From NCBI GenBank assembly GCA_020636495.1, contig JACJXQ010000008.1, positions 3,254,395 through 3,318,394 of the forward strand: a stretch of DNA of 64,000 nucleotides, written 5' to 3'. Below, piece after piece: positions 1 to 9,295 of this stretch. Source of the DNA: Chitinophagales bacterium (lineage in GTDB: Bacteria > Bacteroidota > Bacteroidia > Chitinophagales > Chitinophagaceae). Numbering within the stretch: the stretch's first letter is position 1; every line of letters begins with the position of its first letter. The position numbers were made by a program, and so were the translations under genes. The notes beneath the pieces were generated by a model. It had not been told where the DNA came from. It did not search any database and saw only the letters and a program-made list of their open reading frames with translations.

Positions 1-1
1 C

Positions 2-601
2 GATATTGTGCTGGCAGGCTTTTGCATGGACACCATCCCCAACCCCGACCTCTTGAGCAACCAGCAATCCATAGATACCTTGTACGGCAATACGTTCCGC
101 TATGTGTACAAAAACCTGGACGGCTTGCATAAATACTATTTCAGGGCATGGGCCGCTAATGAGAACGGGTACGCTGCCGGAGGTGATGTATCGTTAGACA
201 GTATCAGTATACCGACAACATTTATTCCATGCACGCCCCCGTTAGATACAGTTATTTACAGCCATCCGCAAAGAACAAAGTACGAGCCGTTATACAGCAA
301 AGCCAAATACTATTTCTCATCTAACTGGCGAATAGACATGTCTACCAATACCAAAAGCATATATTTTGAGTTCAGCCAGAAACCGACCAACGGAGTGTAC
401 AAGATATTTGAAAATACCAATGGTACCAACCTTGTGACCATCTTGTTTGGAGGATACGAAGCAGAGTCAGGATCAAAGTTATATGTCAGGCAGATAGATA
501 ATGAACATATAGAAGTGACCATTTGCGATGCACAGGTATTTAACGGAGCCTTTATGGACTCTGTCAGCACGAGGTTTATCGCAACATACTCAGAGCATTA
601 G
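2..601 (+). CDS. Hypothetical secreted protein with fibronectin-III-like end, 5' truncated
   Basis: The reading frame is open from base 2 and no credible start lies inside, so this is the 3' part of a gene that begins before the window. The first 60 residues contain a YYFRAWAANENGYA stretch typical of the last strands of fibronectin type III or Ig-like repeats in large Bacteroidota surface proteins. The remaining 130 residues (strand-rich, few cysteines) look like a lipocalin or DUF-type beta domain, but I do not recognise the family. A GTG at base 8 is a possible but unlikely start. Function unknown; an exported location is inferred from the fibronectin-like segment. Confidence 0.7.
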   Translation, partial: DIVLAGFCMDTIPNPDLLSNQQSIDTLYGNTFRYVYKNLDGLHKYYFRAWAANENGYAAGGDVSLDSISIPTTFIPCTPPLDTVIYSHPQRTKYEPLYSKAKYYFSSNWRIDMSTNTKSIYFEFSQKPTNGVYKIFENTNGTNLVTILFGGYEAESGSKLYVRQIDNEHIEVTICDAQVFNGAFMDSVSTRFIATYSEH

Positions 602-682
602 GCACAGCATTACCTGGCTTTACACCGGAAGAATAATTGCAAGTAGTGTATTGCCGGGTCAAAAAGAGACTTTGTTCGCCCC

Positions 683-928
683 CTACTTGCCTTCTTCCCT
701 GCGGCGGCGTTCTTCTGCTTCCATTTCTTCCATTTTCTTGCGTAGCGATAGCGGGCGCATATCGGTCCATACCTCTTTTATATAGTCGAGGCACTCCTGT
801 TTGGTACCGCGTTTACCCACAGCCTCCCAGCCCAACGGCATCTCACGGTCTGCCGGCCATATAGAGTATTGTTCTTCATAGTTGATCACTACTACATATT
901 CTCTTGTGTCTTCTTCATCTTCCCACAT
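683..928 (-). CDS. MbtH-like protein
   Basis: The 81-residue protein carries the MbtH family signature: EEQYSIWPADREMPLGW at about residues 18-34, then ECLDYI and WTDMRPLSLR near residues 44-62. MbtH-like proteins bind and activate adenylation domains of non-ribosomal peptide synthetases (established family knowledge). The C-terminal 20 residues are a charged Glu/Arg/Lys tail beyond the usual core. The gene stands alone: no NRPS or siderophore gene lies next to it in this window, so a partner must be elsewhere or the protein has another role. The ATG at 928 is the natural family start. The identification is firm; the role is open. Confidence 0.88.
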   Translation of the reverse strand: MWEDEEDTREYVVVINYEEQYSIWPADREMPLGWEAVGKRGTKQECLDYIKEVWTDMRPLSLRKKMEEMEAEERRRREEGK

Positions 929-988
929 AAGGTATACGTTTTCAGGTTATTAATGTCTAAAGTTATTACTGCTCATATTGCTACACAA

Positions 989-1002
989 GGGTGAAATCAC
1001 CC
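989..1002. promoter_or_regulatory. 14-bp palindrome upstream of the Crp/Fnr gene
   Basis: GGGTGA and TCACCC arms flank an AA centre and form a perfect dyad about 55 bases before the ATG at 1058. A TATCTTTA sequence resembling the Bacteroidota -7 element follows at about 1019. A perfect dyad beside a dimeric Crp/Fnr-type regulator gene suggests an autoregulatory operator; this is inference, and the half-site is not the classic CRP or FNR one. Confidence 0.4.
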
Positions 1003-1057
1003 ATTTTTCTCATTTGTGTATCTTTATGCGGTATTATCAACCCCGCAATACAACATT

Positions 1058-1660
1058 ATGACCACTGCATTACAACAACGAGAGCTTGAAGTATTAGAGC
1101 ACTTCATTAAAAGCATGAACATGCTGACCGATGATGAGGTGCAACTGATAATAGACAACACCCAACTACGCAGCTACAAAAAGGGCGACATTATCCTGCG
1201 CGAAGGCCAGGTATCGCGCGAGTGTTATTTCCTGCTGCAGGGCTGCATCAGGGAATATTACATAGTAGACGGCGAAGAAAAATCAACCGCTTTTTATACC
1301 GAGGGCCAACCCGTTACATCATTTACCAGCTACTCCCGTCAAAAACCTTCTAAACACTTTATGGTGTGTGCCGAAGACTGCATCGTGACCGTGGGTACTG
1401 ATGAACTGGAAAAAGAAATGTGCCAAATGATACCGCGCCTTGAATCGGTGATAAGGCAGGAGGTGGAAAAAGCAACAGGTGAAGTGCAGGACGACCTGGC
1501 GAAATTCATCACCTCATCGCCCGAGGAGCGCTATAAAGACCTGCTGGACAACCGCCCCGAACTGCTGAACCGCATACCGCAACACCAGATAGCCAGCTAT
1601 ATAGGCGTAACACCCGAATCGCTGAGCAGGATAAGGAAGAGGATGCTCAATGCTAAATAA
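1058..1660 (+). CDS. Crp/Fnr family transcriptional regulator
   Basis: The 200-residue protein has a cyclic-nucleotide-binding-like beta barrel (about residues 20-120, with YKKGDIILREGQ and CYFLLQGCIREYY) and a C-terminal helix-turn-helix ending in IASYIGVTPESLSRIRKRM. This layout is typical of the short Crp/Fnr-like regulators common in Bacteroidota. No Fe-S cysteine set like that of FNR is visible, so the ligand is unknown. The frame is open 14 codons further upstream from a GTG, but the ATG at 1058 fits the family better. A perfect 14-bp dyad lies just upstream and may be its own operator. Confidence 0.88.
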   Translation: MTTALQQRELEVLEHFIKSMNMLTDDEVQLIIDNTQLRSYKKGDIILREGQVSRECYFLLQGCIREYYIVDGEEKSTAFYTEGQPVTSFTSYSRQKPSKHFMVCAEDCIVTVGTDELEKEMCQMIPRLESVIRQEVEKATGEVQDDLAKFITSSPEERYKDLLDNRPELLNRIPQHQIASYIGVTPESLSRIRKRMLNAK

Positions 1661-1676
1661 GCACCCTCTCCCACTC

Positions 1677-2648
1677 TTACATTGACAGAACGATGTTGCC
1701 GCGCTTGTGGCCGGAGTCGATATACCTATGTGCATCTACTACCTGCTCCATGCTGTACCTGCGCTCTATTACAGCATTGAAGGTGCCTGTATTCATCATT
1801 TGCAACAAGTCACCGATCATCTGCTTAAAATCCTTAACCGGCTTAATACCCGTTGCATCAAATTTTGTTTTTCTCCCACCACGAAAAGGGTTCAGTAACA
1901 TTTGCTTCAGCATGGCAAGCGTCAATACCGGCGACATATATATCCCATCGGGGGTCAAAACATGCTTTGCTTCACCCATACTACTCTTTCCTATGGTATC
2001 ATACACTACATCGTATTGTTGGTCGCCTTTTGAAAAGTCCTGCTGCTTATAATCTATTACATGATCAGCACCCAGGGAGCATACCAGGTCAACATTAGCC
2101 GCACTGCACACACCTGTCACCTCGGCACCCATGCGTTTGGCAATTTGTACAGCGGCAACGCCCAGGCTACCCGATGCCCCGTTGATCAATACCTTTTGCC
2201 CGGGCTGTACCTTCGCCAGGTTCTTCAGGAAGTTGTAAGATGTAACCGGCCCGTCAGACATAATAGATGCTTCCTCGAAAGAGAGAAAATCGGGCAATGG
2301 CATTACTATACCGTCTGCAGGTACACATACATACTCAGCATTCGTACCAAAAATAGCCGCGGTATGGCCAAACACGGCATCGCCTATTTCATAGCCTGTT
2401 ACATTTGCTCCCTTACCTGCTACCAGCCCGGCAAAACCTGAACCCGGTATAGGGCGTTTGGGACGCTTTAGCCCAAGGAACAAGCGGGCGAAACGCGGCG
2501 TACCAGTCCTCATCATAGCTGATGCTGTTGAGAGGCCGGACGCGTGTATCTTAATTAACAACTCATTTTCTTTAGGTTGCGGACGTGCCGCATCTTTTAC
2601 TTCTAAAACTTCGGGCCCGCCATAACGGGTAACAAAAACTGCTTTCAT
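1677..2648 (-). CDS. NAD(P)-dependent MDR-family oxidoreductase (quinone oxidoreductase-like)
   Basis: This medium-chain dehydrogenase/reductase begins MKAVFVTRYGGPEVLEV, the N-terminal GroES-like fold of zinc-less quinone oxidoreductases. A Rossmann domain with GQKVLINGASGSLGVAAVQIA (split here as GQKVLINGASG and SLGVAAVQIA) follows near residues 145-165. The catalytic zinc ligands of alcohol dehydrogenases are not evident, so it probably reduces quinones or enones with NAD(P)H. Length (323 residues) is normal. A second ATG four codons upstream (2660) is equally usable. The gene is convergent with the Crp/Fnr gene, with stop codons 16 bases apart. The substrate cannot be told from sequence. 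Confidence 0.85.
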   Translation of the reverse strand: MKAVFVTRYGGPEVLEVKDAARPQPKENELLIKIHASGLSTASAMMRTGTPRFARLFLGLKRPKRPIPGSGFAGLVAGKGANVTGYEIGDAVFGHTAAIFGTNAEYVCVPADGIVMPLPDFLSFEEASIMSDGPVTSYNFLKNLAKVQPGQKVLINGASGSLGVAAVQIAKRMGAEVTGVCSAANVDLVCSLGADHVIDYKQQDFSKGDQQYDVVYDTIGKSSMGEAKHVLTPDGIYMSPVLTLAMLKQMLLNPFRGGRKTKFDATGIKPVKDFKQMIGDLLQMMNTGTFNAVIERRYSMEQVVDAHRYIDSGHKRGNIVLSM

Positions 2649-2935
2649 TATTTTTATCATTTTATTGTTTAATTATATACATACTGTTTTTAGCAGGGTC
2701 TTTACCAGGGACGCCAGCAATAAGACTGCGGGCTTTACTATTACTCTGAATACATAAAAACTGATCATGGGTGTTGTTTTTTTGATTACAGGTGCAAAAG
2801 TATCCCCGTGCCTGCGGGCAGACATTGACTTTGGGTAAGAAATGAAATTGGAGAGAAAATATCCGGAAAATACATCGTCGATATTCGGCACGACTATTGT
2901 GCAGGAATTATTACCTTAACTAAAAATATACCTAT

Positions 2936-3466
2936 ATGACATCTAAACTGACCCTTCCGATAGTCGCTTTCGGCTTTTTGCTCCTTGTATTTTCCTGCGG
3001 CAATAAGAATAAAGAAACAACAACCGTAACCCCGGAACCACCCAGCAACGAATTTTTGCTGTCAGGCAAATGGAAAGTGCTTTTCAGTGCCGATGACGAT
3101 AACGAGAATGGCCAACTGGATGAGGAGGAAAAAGTACCTCCTGAAGACGGTGAAGAAATGTACATCAGTTTCCTGCCGGAAGGTATGGGCACTGTATTAA
3201 GCAAAAGCAAAGACCAGTCGGGCATTGTACAGGAAGAGACCGACGAATTTACATGGACATTGCTGAACGACCAGACCCGCATACAGATCATTGAAGAATA
3301 TACGGACTCTATTGGTACAAGAGTGGTGACACAACGCGACACCAGCATCATAGACATTCTGTACCTGTCAGAAAATTCAACCACATGGGGTAATAAGTAC
3401 GTTTATGCTTTCAACGGCGACACAACTATATACTGGAGCTGGCTGCAACTGGAAAAAGTGCAGTAA
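2936..3466 (+). CDS. Hypothetical lipoprotein, acidic
   Basis: The 176-residue protein starts with a lipoprotein signal peptide (hydrophobic stretch at residues 5-19, lipobox VFSC with the modified Cys near 21). It continues with a Thr/Pro linker and a region beginning LSGKWKVLF, reminiscent of lipocalin-like DUF domains of Bacteroidota lipoproteins. A run of Asp/Glu (DDDNENGQLDEEEK) resembles a calcium-binding EF-hand-like loop; this is suggestive only. No operon partner: the next gene is convergent. Function unknown. Confidence 0.78.
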   Translation: MTSKLTLPIVAFGFLLLVFSCGNKNKETTTVTPEPPSNEFLLSGKWKVLFSADDDNENGQLDEEEKVPPEDGEEMYISFLPEGMGTVLSKSKDQSGIVQEETDEFTWTLLNDQTRIQIIEEYTDSIGTRVVTQRDTSIIDILYLSENSTTWGNKYVYAFNGDTTIYWSWLQLEKVQ

Positions 3467-3489
3467 CCGCAAAGAAAAGAAGTAATTAA

Positions 3490-4392
3490 TTACTGCTTGG
3501 TATAAACAGCCATAATGTGCTGGCCGGGAATACCACTCTTCTGCAGTATGAACTTAGCCCAGTAAAAAGGTTTCATCAGGCGCATCATTTTGCGCTTACC
3601 TTCGTTACGATAGCTGTTTTCCCTGATGTAAATGTTCACAAAACCGGGTATCGCCATCAATGTGATGGGATCGTAAAAAACTTTATCGGTTTTTAGTCCG
3701 AAATAAGGTGCAATAGCAGTGAGCGATTCCGTATTCCACCAACCCATATGATGCGGGGGTATATTCAATGCATAATGCCTGATGCTTTTAAAGAAATAGG
3801 GATCATTATTCGGTACGGCAATAAGTAGTTTACCACCAGGCTTCAGGCAGGTTACCGCCGCTTCAACAAAGCCTTTAATATCTGCTATATGCTCCAGCAC
3901 CTGGAAGAAATATACAACGTCATAGGTATTGGCATGAGTTGCCGCGTGCTCTTGCACCAACTCATGACGCAGGTCCAGTCCGTTGGCTTTGCCTTTGTTC
4001 ACTGCCTGCAGGTTCAGCTCCAGCCCTGTAGCGTCGCAACCCCGGTTATCTTTCAGGTACTTCAGGTATTTGCCTTCACCGCTGCCTACTTCCAGCACCT
4101 TACTACCTTTGGGTATAAACTCAGGTGCCTTATCGTACTCCCACTTCCAGTCCAGATAATACCAGGGAAATTGCTGCAGTTCGTCATATAACTGCTCATC
4201 GCCGATAACAGAGAACGGGTAAAAAAAACGATATCCTGTGTCGGGACATTGATACACCTCAATTTCTTCCAGTCCTTTAAAGTGTCGTTCCACACTCATA
4301 TTATAATCCTTGCGATACTCATCTACAATGCGCTCAACAGGCATTTTCATTACAAGCGTGGCAGGACTACCCGTCACAGGGGATTTTACCAT
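3490..4392 (-). CDS. Class I SAM-dependent methyltransferase
   Basis: The 300-residue protein has a central class I methyltransferase fold: motif I VLEVGSGEGKYL near residue 98, acidic motif II in GLELNLQAV, and DVVYFFQVLEHI followed by LKPGGKLLIAVPN (UbiG/Methyltransf_11-like). The N-terminal 90 residues hold a YQCPDTGYRFFYP segment similar to that in methyltransferases acting on polysaccharide or lipid-linked substrates. There is no neighbour to fix the substrate. An internal ATG at residue 15 (MKMPVERI) is an alternative start. Confidence 0.85.
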   Translation of the reverse strand: MVKSPVTGSPATLVMKMPVERIVDEYRKDYNMSVERHFKGLEEIEVYQCPDTGYRFFYPFSVIGDEQLYDELQQFPWYYLDWKWEYDKAPEFIPKGSKVLEVGSGEGKYLKYLKDNRGCDATGLELNLQAVNKGKANGLDLRHELVQEHAATHANTYDVVYFFQVLEHIADIKGFVEAAVTCLKPGGKLLIAVPNNDPYFFKSIRHYALNIPPHHMGWWNTESLTAIAPYFGLKTDKVFYDPITLMAIPGFVNIYIRENSYRNEGKRKMMRLMKPFYWAKFILQKSGIPGQHIMAVYTKQ

Positions 4393-4541
4393 TAGTTACT
4401 GATTTTGACGATTCAGGAGGTGCAATATAAAAAACAAATAACAAACCCCGCCTGTAATAGATTACACAAAAACTGTATACCTAAGCTTAACCTATATTTC
4501 ATCAGGCAGGTAGCGTGTTTTTTCTCTATCTTTAACTATCC

Positions 4542-5912
4542 ATGCTATATGCAGTAGTAGATATAGAAACCACCGGGAGTTATGCCGCAGGAAATGGCAT
4601 CACCGAGATCGCCATTGTGATTCACGACGGAGAGAAGGTACTGCACGTCTACGAATCACTGGTAAATCCTAAACAAGGTATCCCTTATTTTATACAAAGG
4701 CTTACAGGCATCAATGACAATATGGTGCAGCATGCGCCTACTTTTGCCGAGATAGCTCCACAGGTGTATGAGCTACTACAGGACAAAGTATTCATTGCAC
4801 ATAATGTCAACTTCGATTACAGCTTTGTAAAGCACCACCTGGAGAAAGAAGGGTTTGAGTTGAACACCAAAAAGCTGTGTACAGTAAGGCTGGCCCGTAA
4901 GATAATACCCGGTTTGCGCAGCTACAGCTTAGGCAAGCTTTGCCACCAGGTGGGCATTGAGCTGACCAACCATCACCGTGCAGGAGGTGATGCTATGGCT
5001 ACAGCACAGTTATTAAAAATGCTGCTGGAAGAGGATACAGAAAATGTGATAGACGGTATGCTGAAAGGCCGTAACAGGGAGCAATACCTGCCACCGAACG
5101 TACCTGTTGAACAAGTAGATAATGTGCCGCCCGTTCCGGGGGTATATTATTTTTACGATGCCCGTGGCAAGATCATATATGTAGGCAAGGCGGTGAACCT
5201 GGCCAAACGTATCAAGAGCCATTTCAGTAATAACAAGACCAATAAACAAAAGCAGGAATTTCTGCGGGAGATACATCGCATATCATATACCGAGTGCGCA
5301 ACCGATCTGATGGCGCATATACTGGAAAGTGCGGAGATACGCAGATTATGGCCGTCGCACAACCGCAGCCAGCGCGGCTACCTGCCACGCTTCGGCTTGT
5401 TTGTATACGAAGACCGTAATGGCTACAAACGTTTCGGAATAGAAAAGAACAAACTCTACTTCAAACCCGTACATACTTTCAATACCATTATTGAAGGGCA
5501 TAACCATATACGCGAACTGATACAGGAATATAACCTGTGCGCAAGACTGTGCAACCTTGCCAAAACAGAAGACTGCAGTACGAGCATGTATGCTGCACAT
5601 TGCGAAGGTGCCTGCACGGGAGAAGAAGATGTAGCCGGCTACAATGCCAAAGTAGACAAAGCCATTGCTGGTATGCAGCAACAACTGCCAACCTTCGCGC
5701 TATTGGACAAAGGCATCAGTGAAACAGAACAGAGTTGCATACTGGTGAAACAAGGCAGCTTTTTTGGCATGGGTTATATAGCCAACGAGACACTGCTGAA
5801 CGACATGGAAAAGCTGGAAGAGAGCCTGGAGCCCTACCAGGACAATGACTATATCCGTAACCTGGTGTTCAAACACGCAGCCGAATATCCTGAAAAATGT
5901 TTTTCATTTTAA
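4542..5912 (+). CDS. DnaQ-like 3'-5' exonuclease fused to a GIY-YIG (UvrC/Cho-like) nuclease
   Basis: Residues 1-165 are a DEDDh exonuclease: VVDIETTG (D7, E9), AHNVNFDYSFV, and HHRAGGDAMAT with the catalytic His and last Asp. Residues about 195-275 are a GIY-YIG endonuclease domain (PGVYYFYD and IIYVGKAVNLAKRIKSHF). A C-terminal region with several cysteines follows (CARLCNLAKTEDC, HCEGAC). This fusion is known across Bacteroidota and other phyla, often annotated as DNA polymerase III epsilon; the GIY-YIG part links it to UvrC/Cho-type repair. A TATCTTTA motif about 14 bases before the ATG suggests a very short leader. The fold calls are firm; the biological role is inferred to be DNA repair. 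Confidence 0.9.
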   Translation: MLYAVVDIETTGSYAAGNGITEIAIVIHDGEKVLHVYESLVNPKQGIPYFIQRLTGINDNMVQHAPTFAEIAPQVYELLQDKVFIAHNVNFDYSFVKHHLEKEGFELNTKKLCTVRLARKIIPGLRSYSLGKLCHQVGIELTNHHRAGGDAMATAQLLKMLLEEDTENVIDGMLKGRNREQYLPPNVPVEQVDNVPPVPGVYYFYDARGKIIYVGKAVNLAKRIKSHFSNNKTNKQKQEFLREIHRISYTECATDLMAHILESAEIRRLWPSHNRSQRGYLPRFGLFVYEDRNGYKRFGIEKNKLYFKPVHTFNTIIEGHNHIRELIQEYNLCARLCNLAKTEDCSTSMYAAHCEGACTGEEDVAGYNAKVDKAIAGMQQQLPTFALLDKGISETEQSCILVKQGSFFGMGYIANETLLNDMEKLEESLEPYQDNDYIRNLVFKHAAEYPEKCFSF

Positions 5913-5923
5913 CACCACCACCG

Positions 5924-7954
5924 CTATTGCGCCAGCCAGTACTTACGCAACAGCCACTCTGCCACGGCAAATAATAATATCAGCAGGAAGAACCACTTAC
6001 GGTCTATCAGTGGAACTGTTTCTATATTTGTTTCAATAATTGGTTTAATGTTATCATTAGTGGCAATGCTATCGTATACCAATGACAGTTTTGATGACGG
6101 AAAGAAAGCGCCGTTGTTATACTCTGCCAGGCTATACAGCATAGCATAATCAGCGCCGGTCTCCATAAGTTCAAGTGGAATTGTTTCCACCATAAAATTG
6201 CCGGAGGAAGTGTAAGTATTACCATTATAAACAGCGTGAGCAGTATAGGCATATGTACCGCCGGCACGTATGCCTATATTAAGTTGATATGCATTACCTG
6301 AGCGTTCAAATGTGTAGGGCATCTCATTACCACTACTGTCACGGATGGATACCTTTACTTCGGGCTCATTGATAGCCTCGCCATTGGCATTACGCAGATA
6401 AGCGTTAAAGCTGATGGCTTCCTGGTCGCTCCAGATATATTTGGGGAGTGTTACGCTGAATGGCTTACCCGTATTATCAGTTGACAGGAAAGACATGGTC
6501 TGCCTGATGCACTCATCTATGGTGTTGGTATTCCCAAAGTTCTTATACTCATACATACGCCAGCGCCAAAGCCCGTCTCCTGCGATTATAGCTGTTGGTT
6601 TCCGTCCCTGCCTCAACGCCCATAACGGCACATCACTGCCCTTGTCAACAAACAATGCCTGTGCGCCGGGCACCAATTGTATCTTACCACCGGGTATAGC
6701 TATTGGCGGGAACTTATCCACTACCGCCCTGATATTCTGCGGCAGGTTAAAGCTGTTGAAGGTTGGGTTGTAAGCGGCAAACACATTTCTCAGCGCACCT
6801 GGTGTTATATTGGAGGCTACGGGTTTATCTAAAGAACCTAACGCGGCATTATCAGTTCCGCGCCCAAGTATGATCCACGTTGGTTTGTTACTACGCATAA
6901 TGGTAGTGTTACCACTATAACCCTGTCCGGGCAGTTGGTGTAATACCAGTATGTCATAATCATCCGGCAACGAAGGAAAATCATTATTTACCCTTACAGT
7001 TATCTTATAATTATCCAGTCCTGCTAAGGCTTCTTTTATCGCTTTAATATCCGGGTGCGGTGCAAGCCCTGCAATAAGTATATGCTTTTGTTCATCTATC
7101 ACCTCTACAAAAACATCCCTCCTGTTATTTACTGTATTGGCCTCGCCATCGGCGGCCGGAGCGGTAATTACATAATGATGCAAACCCGGCTTATCGGCCC
7201 TTATCGTAAACGACACAGAACGGTCGAACTTATCACCATTGATACTCAAAGTAGCATTGGCAATAGTGTTACCATCCTCCGTTATTCTTACAGTGTTATT
7301 ATAACCCTTACATTTATCCGCTACCACGTCTGCACGCACCTCGAAGCTGTTATTCATGGTTACGGTCTTGTTGGCATATACCTGAGCTACACGCAGGTCT
7401 TTCTGTACATCAGTATCACCAATACCAATGGTATACAAAGCGCCTTTAAATGATAGTTGCTGGTGAACAGGATTCACACCCTGGTTATACCTGCCATCAG
7501 TGGCTAAAACTACAGCACCCAGGTTTTGTGTACCATAATACTCCTGCACTTTGTTCAGGGCAGAAGACAGGTCTGTACTTTCATTCTTATACCCGAACAG
7601 GCTGTCTTTATCACATTTTCCTTCCAGGTTCCATGTCACTACCTGGTATTTGCCGGCTAATTTATCCAATAGCTTCCCGGCAGCATCTTTGTAAGTAACA
7701 CTGTCTTTGTCAAGCGCTACACCTACAGAACGGGAGTCATCCTGCAAAAAGAGTACTATTGGTTTGCGGGTCTCGTGCTTTTGTACAGTAAAAACAGGTG
7801 TTAACAACAACAGAAGGGTAAGTAACACCACTATGCCTCGTAGCGATGCGGTGAGCCAAGGGTAAGGGACGGCACGCTTCACATCGGCGCGATAAGAAAC
7901 ATATCCCGCGACAGCAGCCAACATTATTGCAAGGAAAACCCAGAGCCAAAGCAT
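5924..7954 (-). CDS. Membrane-anchored von Willebrand factor A-like protein
   Basis: This 676-residue protein has two N-terminal membrane segments (about residues 2-20 and 37-55), a vWA-like domain, a long periplasmic/extracytoplasmic part with Ig-like strands, and a C-terminal membrane segment before the end (WFFLLILLFAVAEWLL). The vWA metal site is visible: DDSRS at 72-76 and ATDG further on. Such BatA/BatB-like or glutamine-amidotransferase-like membrane proteins are common in Bacteroidota, but this one lacks the usual MoxR/DUF58 neighbours. It is convergent with the exonuclease gene, with only 11 bases between the stop codons. Function unknown. Confidence 0.8.
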   Translation of the reverse strand: MLWLWVFLAIMLAAVAGYVSYRADVKRAVPYPWLTASLRGIVVLLTLLLLLTPVFTVQKHETRKPIVLFLQDDSRSVGVALDKDSVTYKDAAGKLLDKLAGKYQVVTWNLEGKCDKDSLFGYKNESTDLSSALNKVQEYYGTQNLGAVVLATDGRYNQGVNPVHQQLSFKGALYTIGIGDTDVQKDLRVAQVYANKTVTMNNSFEVRADVVADKCKGYNNTVRITEDGNTIANATLSINGDKFDRSVSFTIRADKPGLHHYVITAPAADGEANTVNNRRDVFVEVIDEQKHILIAGLAPHPDIKAIKEALAGLDNYKITVRVNNDFPSLPDDYDILVLHQLPGQGYSGNTTIMRSNKPTWIILGRGTDNAALGSLDKPVASNITPGALRNVFAAYNPTFNSFNLPQNIRAVVDKFPPIAIPGGKIQLVPGAQALFVDKGSDVPLWALRQGRKPTAIIAGDGLWRWRMYEYKNFGNTNTIDECIRQTMSFLSTDNTGKPFSVTLPKYIWSDQEAISFNAYLRNANGEAINEPEVKVSIRDSSGNEMPYTFERSGNAYQLNIGIRAGGTYAYTAHAVYNGNTYTSSGNFMVETIPLELMETGADYAMLYSLAEYNNGAFFPSSKLSLVYDSIATNDNIKPIIETNIETVPLIDRKWFFLLILLFAVAEWLLRKYWLAQ

Positions 7955-8088
7955 AAGTATGCAAACTAAGGAAAAAATACAAAGGGTTGATAATTATATC
8001 ATTAACCCACACTAACACTTATCATTATTTTAACGATTTATCCGCTTTACCGTTTTGCAGTAATTTCGCGGTTAAAGGTCTGCGGCAT

Positions 8089-9243
8089 ATGAAGATGTAT
8101 GAGGTAAAAACCAATGAAGACAAACAAGCGTTCCTTGCATTACCCGTTGAGATATACAGGAACGACCCCAACTGGATACGCCCGCTGGATAAAGACATAG
8201 AGGAAGTATTTGACCCCGGTAAGAATAAATTTTTCAGAAAAGGTGAGTGTAGCCGCTGGCTGTTGAAAGATAATGGTGGTAAGACCATCGGAAGAATAGC
8301 CGCATTTGTCAATAACACTTACAAGCAGGAACAACCCACAGGAGGCATAGGTTTTTTTGAATGTATCAATGACTATACCTCAGCAGCATTTATGCTGGAC
8401 CATTGTAAAAACTGGTTGCAGGAACGGAGCATGGAAGCCATGGACGGGCCTATCAACTTTGGAGAACGGGATGCATGGTGGGGATTGCAGACGGAAGGAT
8501 TTCAGCAACCCCTTTACAGGATGAACTACAACCCGCCCTATTACCGGGAGTTGTTTGAGCAATATGGGTTTCAAACCTATTTTGAACAGTTGTGTTTTTC
8601 GCTGGACCCGCAACAACCTTTGCAGGAAAAATTTATGCACAGCCACGAAAAAGTAAGTGCCGACCCGAACTTTAAAGCCATTCACTACAATAAGAAACAG
8701 CTACACAAATTCGCCGGAGATTTTACCACCATCTACAATAAGGCATGGGCTGCGCATATAGGCAATAAGCAGATGGAAGAACGAAGTGTAGTAAAAATGC
8801 TGCAGGGTATCAACGCTGTGGTAGATGAACAGATAATATGGTTCACCTACTATAAGGAAGAGCCTATAGCCTTCTGGGTAAATATTCCTGACCTGAACCA
8901 GTATTTCAAACATTTTAACGGCAAGCTGGGTATCCTGCAAAAGCTGCGCCTGCTGTGGATGAAAGCATTTACAAGGATAGACCGCTTTACCGGTTTGGTA
9001 TTTGGTGTTGTACCTGAATACCAGGGCAAAGGTGTGGACGGGTTTATGATAGTAGAAGCCGCGAAAATAATACAGGGCAAACACCTGTACGATAAATACG
9101 AAATGCAGTGGATAGGCGACTGGAACCCGAAGATGATCAGCATTGCAGAAAGCCTGGGTACACATATCAGCCGGAAATTACGCACCTACCGTTACCTTTT
9201 TGACAGGACGAAAGAATTTAAGCGGCACCCAATCTTAAAGTAA
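8089..9243 (+). CDS. GNAT-like acetyltransferase family protein
   Basis: The 384-residue protein begins MKMYEVKTNEDKQAFLALP. The frame is open further upstream, but that part is not protein-like, and the ATG at 8089 fits. It contains FVNNTYKQ and FGFFE-like segments of an N-terminal GNAT-like half. The C-terminal half holds GLVFGVVPEYQGKGVDGFMI, matching the acetyl-CoA binding Q/RxxGxG/A motif. It resembles the conserved Bacteroidota family annotated as N-acetyltransferase or hypothetical protein. A TAATTTCG element lies about 20 bases before the start. Substrate unknown; the GNAT call rests mainly on the C-terminal motif. Confidence 0.75.
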   Translation: MKMYEVKTNEDKQAFLALPVEIYRNDPNWIRPLDKDIEEVFDPGKNKFFRKGECSRWLLKDNGGKTIGRIAAFVNNTYKQEQPTGGIGFFECINDYTSAAFMLDHCKNWLQERSMEAMDGPINFGERDAWWGLQTEGFQQPLYRMNYNPPYYRELFEQYGFQTYFEQLCFSLDPQQPLQEKFMHSHEKVSADPNFKAIHYNKKQLHKFAGDFTTIYNKAWAAHIGNKQMEERSVVKMLQGINAVVDEQIIWFTYYKEEPIAFWVNIPDLNQYFKHFNGKLGILQKLRLLWMKAFTRIDRFTGLVFGVVPEYQGKGVDGFMIVEAAKIIQGKHLYDKYEMQWIGDWNPKMISIAESLGTHISRKLRTYRYLFDRTKEFKRHPILK

Positions 9244-9295
9244 AAAAGAAAAAAACTAATGTATACATTATATTCGTAGTGCAAATATTTCAATC

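Noticed and set aside
528..864. Plus-strand frames at 528-785 and 637-864
   Set aside because: They overlap the MbtH-like gene and the end of the first gene and are shadows of them.
7987..8088. N-terminal extension of the GNAT-like protein
   Set aside because: The added 34 residues are encoded by promoter-like AT-rich DNA; the ATG at 8089 gives a natural start.
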